DNA from: JACKNG01 sp040904625
Lineage (GTDB): Bacteria; Pseudomonadota; Gammaproteobacteria; Ga0077536
Direction of reading: 5' to 3'
Assembly: GCA_040904625.1 (NCBI GenBank)
Contig: JBBDTC010000239.1
Coordinates: forward strand, 1-22,714
Length of the DNA stretch: 22,714 nt
Positions 1 to 7,575 of this stretch are shown here, one piece after another. Each line of letters starts with the position of its first letter. The stretch's first letter is position 1. The notes under the pieces are model-generated. The model was not told the DNA's origin. It searched no databases and saw nothing but the letters and a program-made list of their open reading frames with translations. A program made the position numbers and the translations under genes.

Positions 1-46
1 GGGGGAGCGACGGTGGACATGCTCATTAAAACAAGGCATCGCCGCA

Positions 47-150
47 AAGGGCCCGCGGCAAAATAAGTGCGCTACCTGGAGCGCCGATCCGTCCCGTCTG
101 ACGGCCTTGCTCGTCCGTTGAATAGAACCCCTATTCACCCTCCTCGCGCC
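47..150 (-). repeat. Dispersed intergenic repeat, left copy (inverted relative to 6045-6148)
   Basis: This 104-nt stretch matches the reverse complement of 6045-6148 without gaps, with 11 mismatches counted by eye (93/104 identical). It contains a perfect 6-bp hairpin, GAATAG-N5-CTATTC, at 120-136. It lies upstream of the phospholipase gene and codes for nothing recognisable. The similarity stops sharply at both ends. It most likely belongs to a dispersed intergenic repeat family. I cannot name the family, and no transposase or terminal motif is visible. Positions 1-46 hold nothing I can identify. Confidence 0.85.
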
Positions 151-236
151 AAACAGCTTTTTGAACTCCGCCCCTCTGCCGCGAGTCTTGATATGCTGCA
201 TTGCAATGTATCCGCGCCAACAGGAGGAACCAAGGC

Positions 237-1292
237 ATGGCAGGTAAGACCATAGAGCTCGCCCTGCAGGGCGGCGGTGCCCACGGCGCGCTGACCTGGG
301 GGGTGTTGGAGTGTCTGCTCGACGAACCCCGCCTGCGTATCGAAGGCATCAGCGGAACCAGTGCGGGTGCGATGAACGCGGTGGTGCTCGCCGACGGGCT
401 CGAAGCGAACGGTCCGGCCGGCGCGCGCGACGCACTCGAACACTTCTGGCGCCGCGTCAGTGAGGCCGCACGGACCAGCCCCATCCAGCGCGATCTCTGG
501 GCTCGCCTGCAGGGCGACTGGAGCCTCGAGACCTCACCGAGCTATCTGTTTTTCGATCATCTCTCGCGCCTGTTCTCGCCGTACGAACTCAACCCACTCA
601 ATCTCAACCCGCTGCGCGATCTCGTCATCGAGCTGGTCGATTTCGATCGCGTCAACCACTGCTCGGCAATCAAGCTGTTCGTGACCGCGACCAATATCCG
701 CAGCGGCCGCCCGAAGGTATTCCGCCAGCCCGACCTGTCGGCGGATGCAGTCATGGCGTCCGCCGCCCTGCCGTTCATGTTCCAGGCCGTCGAGATCGAC
801 GGCGAAGCCTATTGGGACGGCGGCTATGCCGGTAACCCGGCCTTGTTCCCGCTGGTCGACGATTGCGACGCGCGCGATCTCGTCCTGGTCCAGATCAACC
901 CCTTCGAGCGGCCCGAGATCCCGAAAACGGCGCGCGACATCATCAACCGGCTGAATGAGATCACTTTCAATACCAGCCTGCTCAAGGAACTGCGCGCGAT
1001 CATGCTGCTGCGCGACCTGATCGACGCCGAAGGCCTCGAACGCGAGCGCTATCGCGACATGCGCCTGCACCGGATCCACTGCGACGAGGATCTCCAGAGC
1101 CTCAAAGCTTCGAGCAAGCTCAACGCCGAATGGACCTACCTCAGCCACCTGCGGGCACTCGGCCAACGACGCGCCGAAAGCTGGCTGCGCGAGCATTGGG
1201 AAGACCTCGGGCGGCGCTCGACCTTCGATCTCGACTGGATGCTCGAAGACAGTATCAAACCGACGCTTGCGAGCCGGGAAACGAAGCCGTGA
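237..1292 (+). CDS. Patatin-like phospholipase (serine acyl hydrolase)
   Basis: The 351-residue protein is a predicted cytoplasmic lipid acyl hydrolase. It has the oxyanion-hole motif QGGGAHG at residues 11-17, the nucleophile elbow GTSAG at 40-44 (catalytic Ser42), and the aspartate of the Ser-Asp dyad in WDGGYAGN (Asp194). No signal peptide or membrane segment is seen. ATG 237 is chosen over the in-frame TTG at 201 because AGGAGG at 222-227 sits 9 nt upstream and the conserved domain begins almost at once. The stop overlaps the GTG start of the next gene (GTGA), so the two are probably translated together. Patatin-fold proteins of this type often sit beside 3-hydroxybutyrate genes in polyhydroxyalkanoate-storing proteobacteria. 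A role in granule or membrane lipid turnover is therefore possible, but the substrate is not shown by the sequence. Confidence 0.93.
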   Translation: MAGKTIELALQGGGAHGALTWGVLECLLDEPRLRIEGISGTSAGAMNAVVLADGLEANGPAGARDALEHFWRRVSEAARTSPIQRDLWARLQGDWSLETSPSYLFFDHLSRLFSPYELNPLNLNPLRDLVIELVDFDRVNHCSAIKLFVTATNIRSGRPKVFRQPDLSADAVMASAALPFMFQAVEIDGEAYWDGGYAGNPALFPLVDDCDARDLVLVQINPFERPEIPKTARDIINRLNEITFNTSLLKELRAIMLLRDLIDAEGLERERYRDMRLHRIHCDEDLQSLKASSKLNAEWTYLSHLRALGQRRAESWLREHWEDLGRRSTFDLDWMLEDSIKPTLASRETKP

Positions 1293-2740
1293 TCGGCCTC
1301 GCCGGCGTACTGGTCGCGCTGGGCCTGCTGATCTGGCTTGCTTATCGCGGCGTGAGCGTGCTCCTGCTGGGGCCGGCGATGGCACTGCTGGCCGCTCTGT
1401 TCGCCGCCGATACTCCCCTGTTGGCGACCTACACCCAGCTCTTCATGACTGCTGCGGGCGCCTTCATCGTGCAGTACTTCCCGCTGTTCCTGCTCGGCGC
1501 GGTATTCGGCAAACTGATGGACGACAGCGGCGCCGCCGAGTCCATCGCCCACGGCATCGTCGGCCGACTCGGCACCGCACGCGCAATCCTCGCGGTCGTA
1601 CTGGCCTGCGCGGTACTGACCTACGGCGGCGTCTCTCTGTTCGTCGTCGCCTTCGCCGTGTACCCCATTGCCGCCGCACTGTTCCGCGAGGCCGACATCC
1701 CTAAACGCCTGGTGCCGGCCACCATCGCGCTCGGCGCCTTCACCTTTACCATGACGGCCTTGCCGGGCACGCCCGCGATCCAGAACGCGATCCCCATGCC
1801 CTATTTCGGCACCACCCCGTTTGCCGCGCCCGGCTTGGGCGTACTCGCCGCGCTGATCATGTTCAGCTTGGGTCAATGGTGGTTGTCGCGTCAGGCCGCA
1901 CACGCACGGGCGGCCACGGAAGGCTACGGCAAACATGACGACGCGGCGCCCACACTCGACAAGGATCAGCGCGAACGCGGCGCCGGCGAAGGCTTCGATC
2001 TCGCGCTGATCGCGCCGGACGAGCAGGCGCGCGGCCGCCCGGCCTTCGCCACGGCACTGGCACCGATCGTCGTCGTGGTCGTGCTCAACTACGTGTTCAG
2101 CAACCAGATCATTCCGCGGCTCGACACGAGCTACCTGGCCGATGCGCGCTACGGCGCCACATCGATAGACACAGTCCGCGGCGTGTGGGCCATCATCTGT
2201 TCTTTGACCCTGGCCTGCCTGTTGTTGCTAGCCCTGTGCTGGAAGCGTCTCGCCAATTTACGCCGCACGCTCGACGATGGCGCCAACGCCTCGGTGCTGC
2301 CGATCTTCAACACCGCGAGCCTGGTCGGCTTCGGTGCCGTGATTGCGGCCCTGCCCGCATTCGATTTGATCAAGTCCCTGGTCGACGAACTCGGCGCCGG
2401 CAACCCGTTGGTGGCGCTCGCGCTCGCCGTCAATGTGCTGGCCGGAGTCACCGGTTCGGCATCCGGCGGTATGAGCATCGCGCTACAGACCTTGGGCGCC
2501 GAATACCTCGCGCTCGCTGACGCCGCCGGCATCGCACCATCCTTGCTGCACCGCGTGACCACCGTCGCCACAGGCGGCCTCGATAGCCTGCCGCACAACG
2601 GCGCGGTCGTGACCCTGCTCGGGATTTGCGGCTTGACCCACCGCGAGGCCTACAAGGATATCTTCGTCGTTGCCGTCCTGATCCCGATCCTCGCGTTGAT
2701 CGTGCTGGTGATCCTGGGTACGGCCTTCGGCACATTCTGA
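1289..2740 (+). CDS. GntP-family permease (gluconate / 3-hydroxybutyrate type)
   Basis: This 483-residue, very hydrophobic inner-membrane protein has about a dozen predicted membrane segments and a longer polar loop near residues 205-250. Its pattern fits the GntP (gluconate:H+ symporter) family. Diagnostic stretches include GGVSLFVVAFAVYPIAAALF, TALPGTPAIQNAIPMPYFGT and a C-terminal GSASGGMSIALQ followed by GGLDSLPHNGAVVTLLGICG. The start is GTG 1289, which overlaps the preceding stop codon. An in-frame ATG lies far upstream inside the phospholipase gene and would add non-homologous sequence. Members of this family carry gluconate, related sugar acids or D-3-hydroxybutyrate. The coupled patatin-like gene makes hydroxybutyrate my preferred guess, as inference only. 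No hydroxybutyrate dehydrogenase gene is present in the window. Confidence 0.88.
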   Translation: MIGLAGVLVALGLLIWLAYRGVSVLLLGPAMALLAALFAADTPLLATYTQLFMTAAGAFIVQYFPLFLLGAVFGKLMDDSGAAESIAHGIVGRLGTARAILAVVLACAVLTYGGVSLFVVAFAVYPIAAALFREADIPKRLVPATIALGAFTFTMTALPGTPAIQNAIPMPYFGTTPFAAPGLGVLAALIMFSLGQWWLSRQAAHARAATEGYGKHDDAAPTLDKDQRERGAGEGFDLALIAPDEQARGRPAFATALAPIVVVVVLNYVFSNQIIPRLDTSYLADARYGATSIDTVRGVWAIICSLTLACLLLLALCWKRLANLRRTLDDGANASVLPIFNTASLVGFGAVIAALPAFDLIKSLVDELGAGNPLVALALAVNVLAGVTGSASGGMSIALQTLGAEYLALADAAGIAPSLLHRVTTVATGGLDSLPHNGAVVTLLGICGLTHREAYKDIFVVAVLIPILALIVLVILGTAFGTF

Positions 2741-2910
2741 CCCCATGACGACAATGACCGATTCAACGTTCCAACGGCCGCATCAGCGCTGCCCGCATTC
2801 CGACATCGAATTCATTCTAGATACTCATCAAGCAACCCCGTTGCCCGCCCCAACGCCTGCGGCGGCGCCGATCCCCGCAGCGGCAGCACGGCGCGTTACT
2901 TTAGCTGTCC

Positions 2911-3228
2911 TCACGAGGCGCCGATAGCCGACCACTTCACCCAGTGCGGCATCGGTCCAGTGTTAGGCGAGGTCATCTTGCGGAAGTTCGGGCTCTGCGG
3001 GTTGTTGCAGAACCCCAGACTCTTGACGTGGACCTCTGTGCCCTCGCGCGACATCCGCCGCATACCGCCCCAATAGGTGCAGGTGGCGCATTGTCCCTCG
3101 GTGCTCGCGGCGACGGCGAAGCTGCCCATGCCATGTTGCCCCGCCTCGACGGCGGGTACGGTCATTGCCACAGCCGCGGCCGCGAGTGAACGATTGAGGA
3201 AGCGGCGACGGTCGGTTGTGGTGCTCAT
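2911..3228 (-). CDS. Small Tat-exported three-cysteine protein, function unknown
   Basis: The 105-residue protein has an N-terminal twin-arginine signal (DRRRFLNRSL, residues 6-15, followed by an Ala-rich hydrophobic core and VEA/GQ as a possible cleavage site). That implies export in folded form, probably with a bound cofactor or metal. The mature part is only about 75 residues and has three cysteines, CATC (47 and 50) and GFCNNP (74), plus several Trp and Pro residues (TYWGG, HWVKW). The spacing differs from a four-cysteine HiPIP or a rubredoxin, and I do not recognise the family. The ATG at 3228 is supported by an AGGAG about 8 nt upstream. It lies 16 nt downstream of the cupin gene, so the two form an operon. 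It converges with the permease gene across about 170 nt that contain no clear gene. Confidence 0.75.
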   Translation of the reverse strand: MSTTTDRRRFLNRSLAAAAVAMTVPAVEAGQHGMGSFAVAASTEGQCATCTYWGGMRRMSREGTEVHVKSLGFCNNPQSPNFRKMTSPNTGPMPHWVKWSAIGAS

Positions 3229-3244
3229 CGGAGGTTCTCCTCTA

Positions 3245-3688
3245 CTAGCAGCCTTTCGGGATGACGAAGGTGGCGCCCGGGCCGAAGCTGCGCGTGGTGC
3301 CGTCGTCGTCGATGGTATCGAGCTCACCCTCGATGACATAGACGAATTCATCGACGGGGTAGCCGTTGCTGCGCAGCGTGCCAGCCTGCGCCGCCCAGAA
3401 TGCCACGCGCCCGGCGGGGAAGCTCGTCGACGGGAAGGCAACGGCCTCGCGGTAGCTGCCATCGAACGCACCGACGCGCATGTTTTCCGGGTACTGGAAG
3501 GTTTCGGTCGCGGCGGTGTCGAGCGGTATCGGTGTGATCCCGGGCGAAGTTTCAGCGGCGTACACACCCATCGCAGTCAAAATCAGAGCCAGACTCGCAA
3601 CACGCGCCAGCACTGGTACGATGGTTCGGGGGGCGTGCCGTGTACGTGGGCAGCCCGGTGCAGTAATCCGTTGGCGACCGGTGTGCAT
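3245..3688 (-). CDS. Exported cupin-domain protein, apparently truncated at the C-terminus
   Basis: The 147-residue protein has a basic N-region, a hydrophobic segment around residues 26-44 and an A-x-A-like cleavage site (VYAAET), so it is probably secreted to the periplasm. The second half is a single cupin domain of the EutQ/DUF861-like type: FVYVIEGELDTIDDDG followed by FGPGATFVIPKG. Relatives normally continue after the iPkG turn with a G-x-W strand and an R-K-x-Y-like end. Here the reading frame stops one residue later (KGC, then two consecutive TAG codons). The start at 3688 has a GGAG ribosome site 10 nt upstream. The gene is the upstream partner of the Tat cysteine protein. Function is unknown. 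The missing final strand may make it non-functional or simply shorter. Confidence 0.75.
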   Translation of the reverse strand: MHTGRQRITAPGCPRTRHAPRTIVPVLARVASLALILTAMGVYAAETSPGITPIPLDTAATETFQYPENMRVGAFDGSYREAVAFPSTSFPAGRVAFWAAQAGTLRSNGYPVDEFVYVIEGELDTIDDDGTTRSFGPGATFVIPKGC

Positions 3689-4345
3689 TGTCAGATCACT
3701 CCTTTCAGCGAGAATGCGGGATTGGCTACCAGCGCGAATCGCCGCGATTGCGTCAGGGGAGAGGTCATCGATACTTCCATGAGTTTCGTGGATGGCAGGT
3801 ATTCATCAGCCTCGCCGAGCCAGGTCGTGCAGGCAATTACCTCGCAAGTCATGCGCACCTCAGACGCCCCGCCTGTATCTGGCCCTGCACCGAATGGAGC
3901 CCGGCAAGGGTGCATAGAAGTTCGTGCGGATCGACCGTACTGCCTTCACGACGGCTTATATCGGAAAATATCTCAACGGCTACGGCATGTATGCGCCACC
4001 CGGCGGCGTTACGCGCCGCTCGGCGATGGGCATTTATCAGGTATGAACTGCGCGTCTCGAGCGACGCGCCTTGCCCCGGGCATGCTCGCTCGCTTCTTCA
4101 AAGCGTCCTCAGCCGCCTTAACCCGCCGGGGGCGCCCCGCACGCGCGTCTGGCTGCGTGCTGGGGGCAAGCGTCAGACGGTTTGCGGGGGGGCATCCCCG
4201 CGATTCCGAGTCAGAAATCCTACCCCTCCATGTTCCGCTCCGGGAAATCCGTACCGCGACTCATCATTGTCCCCCGGCGCGCTTCTCCTTAGACTTCATT
4301 CGATTTCGCATTCATCTGTAGCGCCGACAGGGGGGTATTGGCGTC
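3689..4345. other. Gene-poor, decayed interval between the cupin gene and the monooxygenase gene
   Basis: About 650 nt separate two divergently oriented genes and contain no convincing intact gene. The open frames here are Arg/Pro/Ser-rich and lack domain signatures. The one recognisable coding trace is a sulfatase-like fragment at 3918-4046, listed separately. A short perfect hairpin (7-bp arms, 4050-4056 and 4063-4069) follows that fragment. The last 40 nt must hold the promoter and ribosome site of the monooxygenase gene, but I see no clear -35/-10 pair. The interval reads as remains of deleted genes. Confidence 0.5.
3918..4046 (+). pseudogene. Sulfatase fragment (remnant)
   Basis: This frame, open between a TAG at 3915-3917 and a TGA at 4044-4046, encodes 42 residues with the core FTTAYIGKYLNGYG followed by YAPPGG. 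In type I sulfatases (arylsulfatase family) the segment G-Y-x-T-A-x-I-G-K-Y-L-N-G-Y-G...PPGW lies roughly a quarter to a third of the way in, and its Lys belongs to the active site. Nothing before or after in any frame continues the fold. The upstream catalytic C/S-x-P-S-R signature is missing, and the usual Trp after PPG is replaced. I therefore read it as a degenerate internal piece of a lost plus-strand sulfatase gene. Chance similarity is possible for so short a piece, but the motif is distinctive. Confidence 0.55.
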
Positions 4346-6007
4346 ATGGTCGACAACGCATCGCGATTGAACAACTCAACGGCGCTCGATGCCGTTGTCA
4401 TCGGCGCCGGCTTCGGCGGCATGTACGCGCTTCATACGCTGCGTGAGCAGGGCTTGAAGGTTCGCGCCTACGACGAGGCTGCGGGTGTCGGCGGCACCTG
4501 GTTCTGGAACCGCTACCCGGGCGCCCGCGTCGACTACCCCGGCGGACCTTTCTACTGCTATACCTTCTCCGAGGAACTGTTGCGCGAATTCGATTGGCCG
4601 GAAAAGCAGCCGGATCAACCGACCGTATTGCGTTACCTCAATTTCGTCGCCGACCGACTCGACCTGCGCCGGGACATCCAACTGGAGACCCGCGTCACCG
4701 GCGCGGCGTTCGACGAGTCCGCCCAGCGCTGGGACATCGAGACCAGTGGCGGCGAGCGTGTGCGCGCGCAGTTCCTGGTCTGCGCAGTCGGTGCGCTGTC
4801 CGCCGCCCACGTGCCGGCCATCCCTGGACTCGAATCCTTCAAGGGCGAGCGTTATCACACCGGCCGCTGGCCGAACGACAAACAGGTAATGTTCGCGGGC
4901 AAGCGGGTCGGCATCATCGGCACTGGCTCGTCCGGTATTCAGTCGACACCGATAGTCGCGCGCGAGGCCGCGCATCTGACCGTGTTCCAACGCACACCGC
5001 AGTACTCCGTGCCGGCCGGCAACTGCCCCACCGATCCGGCGCTGGTTACCGAGGCACGCGCCAACTGGTCCAGGATCCGCAACATCATGCTGAGCACGCC
5101 GATAGGCGCGCCGGAACTACCGAGCACGATCCGCGCCTGCGAACACACTCCCGAGCAGCGCCGCGCGACCTACGAGGCCGCCTGGCAGAAGGGCGGCTTA
5201 GGTCCGATCCTGGTCTCGACCTATTGCGACATCCTGACCGACCGCCAGTCGAACGAATGGCTGGCGGAGTTCGTGCGCGAGAAGATTCGCGAGACCGTAA
5301 AAGACCCGGACACCGCACGCAAGCTCATGCCGAGCTACCTCATTGCAACCAAGCGTCAGGTCATGGACGAGGGATACTACGAAACCTTCAACCGCGACAA
5401 CGTCCGCCTGGTCGATCTGCGCGAAGATCCGATCATCGAAATCACCGCCGACGGCGTGCGTACTGAGAGCGGCCATCACCCGCTCGACATGCTGATCCTA
5501 GCTACCGGCTTCGATGCCATCACCGGTGCGTTGCAGAAGCTCAACCCGCGCGGCCGCGGCGGCGTGCCACTCACCGAACGCTGGTCACGGCGCTTCAATT
5601 CCTGGCTCGGGCTGACCATTCCGGGTATGCCCAACCTGTTCATGATCCACGGCCCGGAATCGCCTTGCGTGCTGTACAACATGCCGCTCGGCGCGGAACG
5701 GCAGACCGATTGGATCCGCGAGTGCATCCTGCACATGCGTAAACACGGCATTGGCGCCATTGAACCGGCGCCGGGCGTCGATCTGATCTGGAGCAAGGAG
5801 GTAGAGGAGATCGGCAACCAGTCGCTCTATCCACAGACCGAATCCTGGTACACGGGCAGCAACATCCCGGGCAAGCACCGCCAATTCGCGGTGCACTTGG
5901 GTGGTCCGGCCTACTACGCGCGTATCCGCGAAGCGGCCGAGCGCAACTACGAAGGCTTCATCACCGAGCCGGAGCGAAGTGCGCTGTTAGGGTCCGCCGC
6001 GAAATAA
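4346..6007 (+). CDS. FAD-dependent Baeyer-Villiger monooxygenase family protein
   Basis: The 553-residue length is close to cyclohexanone monooxygenase-type enzymes (about 540). Domains in order are an FAD-binding Rossmann motif GAGFGG (residues 20-25), the conserved GGTWFWNRYPGARVD stretch (49-63), the Baeyer-Villiger fingerprint F-x-G-x3-H-x3-W-P (FKGERYHTGRWP, 165-176), and an NADPH-binding GTGSSG (192-197). Such enzymes insert one oxygen atom next to a carbonyl, turning ketones into esters or lactones with NADPH and O2. No signal peptide is present, so it should be cytoplasmic. ATG 4346 follows a G-rich ribosome site (AGGGGGG, about 12 nt upstream). The gene stands alone on this strand, and the dispersed repeat follows its stop. 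The substrate (cyclic ketone, steroid or acetone-like) cannot be read from sequence. Confidence 0.92.
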   Translation: MVDNASRLNNSTALDAVVIGAGFGGMYALHTLREQGLKVRAYDEAAGVGGTWFWNRYPGARVDYPGGPFYCYTFSEELLREFDWPEKQPDQPTVLRYLNFVADRLDLRRDIQLETRVTGAAFDESAQRWDIETSGGERVRAQFLVCAVGALSAAHVPAIPGLESFKGERYHTGRWPNDKQVMFAGKRVGIIGTGSSGIQSTPIVAREAAHLTVFQRTPQYSVPAGNCPTDPALVTEARANWSRIRNIMLSTPIGAPELPSTIRACEHTPEQRRATYEAAWQKGGLGPILVSTYCDILTDRQSNEWLAEFVREKIRETVKDPDTARKLMPSYLIATKRQVMDEGYYETFNRDNVRLVDLREDPIIEITADGVRTESGHHPLDMLILATGFDAITGALQKLNPRGRGGVPLTERWSRRFNSWLGLTIPGMPNLFMIHGPESPCVLYNMPLGAERQTDWIRECILHMRKHGIGAIEPAPGVDLIWSKEVEEIGNQSLYPQTESWYTGSNIPGKHRQFAVHLGGPAYYARIREAAERNYEGFITEPERSALLGSAAK

Positions 6008-6044
6008 CTGGGCGATCTGGGGCGTCGAGGCGCCCGGCTGGCAA

Positions 6045-6148
6045 GGCGCGAGGAGGGCGAATAGTGGTTCTATTCAACTGACGAGCAACGCCGCCAGACG
6101 GGATGGATCGGCGCTCCAGATAGTTCAGTTATTTTGCGGCGGGCCCTT
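6045..6148 (+). repeat. Dispersed intergenic repeat, right copy (inverted relative to 47-150)
   Basis: This is the partner of the left copy, about 89% identical over 104 nt and in opposite orientation. It carries the same GAATAG-N5-CTATTC hairpin at 6059-6075. It begins 37 nt after the monooxygenase stop codon, and part of it could fold as a transcript end, though there is no T-run typical of an intrinsic terminator. The rest of the gap to the transporter gene (6149-6312) separates two convergent genes and shows nothing else I can identify. Confidence 0.85.
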
Positions 6149-6312
6149 AGCCTGATAACTCGAGGGACGCGATAGACGATCTCTCAACTCGCAGCCACGA
6201 TCAGCCTGGCCAATCCCGGACGACCCCCGAGCATCCCATCCCGGCGATTCCGAGTTGGTTTTTGCGCCACCCTGGTTTGCGGGTCAGGTATCGTGCCCCG
6301 CTGATCTTTCGC

Positions 6313-7575
6313 TCAGATACCGCGGCGGAGCATGATCAGAACGCAGCCCTTGAGCACCAGCGGCAGCATCAGATAGCCCACCAGCACCCGGGCCGGATCG
6401 ACCTGGCCACTGTCGCCGCCACCGCCAACGCCGGCGAAGGCCACGCCGACCGCGACGGCGAGCGCGAGCTTGGTTGCCATCGTCCACAAGGCGAAGGCCG
6501 TCGCCGTGCGGTTGCGCCCGCTGGCCGCGCGATCGGCGCCCATCACATCGGCCTGCAGCGAAGGCGGCAGTGTGAGATCGGCACCGAGCGTCGCGCCGGA
6601 CAAAGCCGAAATGACGAAGAACCACTCGGCGTTGCCCGCATCGAGCCAGATCACCTGGATGAAAACGCCCATGTTGAACGTAATGGCCATCGACCACGCC
6701 GCTGCTTTGCCATGGCGGCGCGCCAGTTTCAGCCACAGGGGCGCGGCGGCGACCGCGGCGCCGAAATATACCGCGAGCAGCACGAACAGCGCCGTTTCAC
6801 TCAGGCCAAGTACGTCCTGGACGAACAGCGGAAAGAGCACCGCCGGCAGGCCGTTGGCGATGCCGTTGACGAACCAGCATATGAGCGTCCGGCGGCAGGC
6901 CGGCAGGGCCAGAAGATCGAGCAGGTCGCGCCGCCTGATCGGCGTCTGGTCGCCCGTCGCGTGCGCTTCGGGGACGCGGACGAGGAGCCAGGTGATGGCC
7001 GGCAGGCCGAGCACGAGCGCGGTGACGGCGAGCACCGCCAGCGGTGCCGGCGCCGCGCTGCCGAGCGTCGCCAGCAGCACGGCCGGTATGGCGAGCGCGA
7101 TCAGCATGCCGACCAGCCCGGCCACTTCACGCATCGCGGCAATCCGCGAGCGTTCGTGAATGTCGTCGGAGAGTTCGGCCCCCCATGCGGTGTAGGGGAT
7201 CATGAACAGGCTCCAGCCGACGAACAATGTCACCGCGCCGCAGGCGAGCCAGAGCGGGCCGACCGCGGCCGGTGGGAAGGCGAGCAGCGCGAAGCCGCTG
7301 CCGGCCAGAAGCGCCCCACCCAGCACCCAGGGTTTGTAGCGCCGGCCGGGCCGGGCACGGGCATCGGTGAGCAATCCGATGAAAGGGTCCAGGGCGAAGT
7401 CGAGAATCCGGGCGAGTGCGAGTACGACGCCGGTGACGACGAAGCCGAGCCCGAGTTCGCGCGCGTACCAGGTCGGCATCAGCACCGCGACCGGGATCAC
7501 CGGCAGCGCCGCGACCAGTCCGGGCAGGCCGTAGGCGACGAGCGTGCCCGTCGCGAGCCTGCCGTCCCTGTTCAC
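6313..7575 (-). CDS. MFS transporter, GPH (MelB-like) family
   Basis: The 420-residue inner-membrane protein has about 11-12 hydrophobic segments. Its N-terminal half matches the glycoside-pentoside-hexuronide:cation symporter pattern: LVAYGLPGLVAALPVIPV in helix 1, DFALDPFIGLLTDARARPGRRYKPWVL-like loop 2-3 (residues 60-86), and a PYTAWGAELSDDIHERSRI-like loop. Similar MFS genes accompany DUF1365 and CFA-like genes in sigma-E/ChrR-controlled clusters of alpha- and gammaproteobacteria, so a lipid-related or stress-related substrate is as likely as a sugar. The start is GTG 7575, overlapping the stop of the methyltransferase gene (GTGA). It is the last gene of the four-gene operon and converges with the monooxygenase gene. 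The transported molecule is unknown. Confidence 0.87.
   Translation of the reverse strand: MNRDGRLATGTLVAYGLPGLVAALPVIPVAVLMPTWYARELGLGFVVTGVVLALARILDFALDPFIGLLTDARARPGRRYKPWVLGGALLAGSGFALLAFPPAAVGPLWLACGAVTLFVGWSLFMIPYTAWGAELSDDIHERSRIAAMREVAGLVGMLIALAIPAVLLATLGSAAPAPLAVLAVTALVLGLPAITWLLVRVPEAHATGDQTPIRRRDLLDLLALPACRRTLICWFVNGIANGLPAVLFPLFVQDVLGLSETALFVLLAVYFGAAVAAAPLWLKLARRHGKAAAWSMAITFNMGVFIQVIWLDAGNAEWFFVISALSGATLGADLTLPPSLQADVMGADRAASGRNRTATAFALWTMATKLALAVAVGVAFAGVGGGGDSGQVDPARVLVGYLMLPLVLKGCVLIMLRRGI

Noticed and set aside
2857..2880. Hairpin CTGCGG-N12-CCGCAG between convergent genes as a terminator
   Set aside because: The loop is long and no T-run follows on either strand, so it does not meet the usual intrinsic terminator pattern.
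2745..2927. 60-codon plus-strand open frame after the permease gene
   Set aside because: It is Pro/Ala/Arg-rich, lacks a ribosome site and resembles no known protein. I treat it as spacer between convergent genes.
3691..3915. 74-codon minus-strand open frame upstream of the cupin gene
   Set aside because: It has no recognisable domain or convincing start, and it contains the ribosome site of the cupin gene near its end. It is more likely part of the decayed interval.
4192..6255. Shared GCATCCC plus GCGATTCCGAGT segments at 4192-4211 and 6231-6255
   Set aside because: The match is about 19 bases split by a gap and lies in non-coding sequence. It may be another repeat trace but is too short to support.
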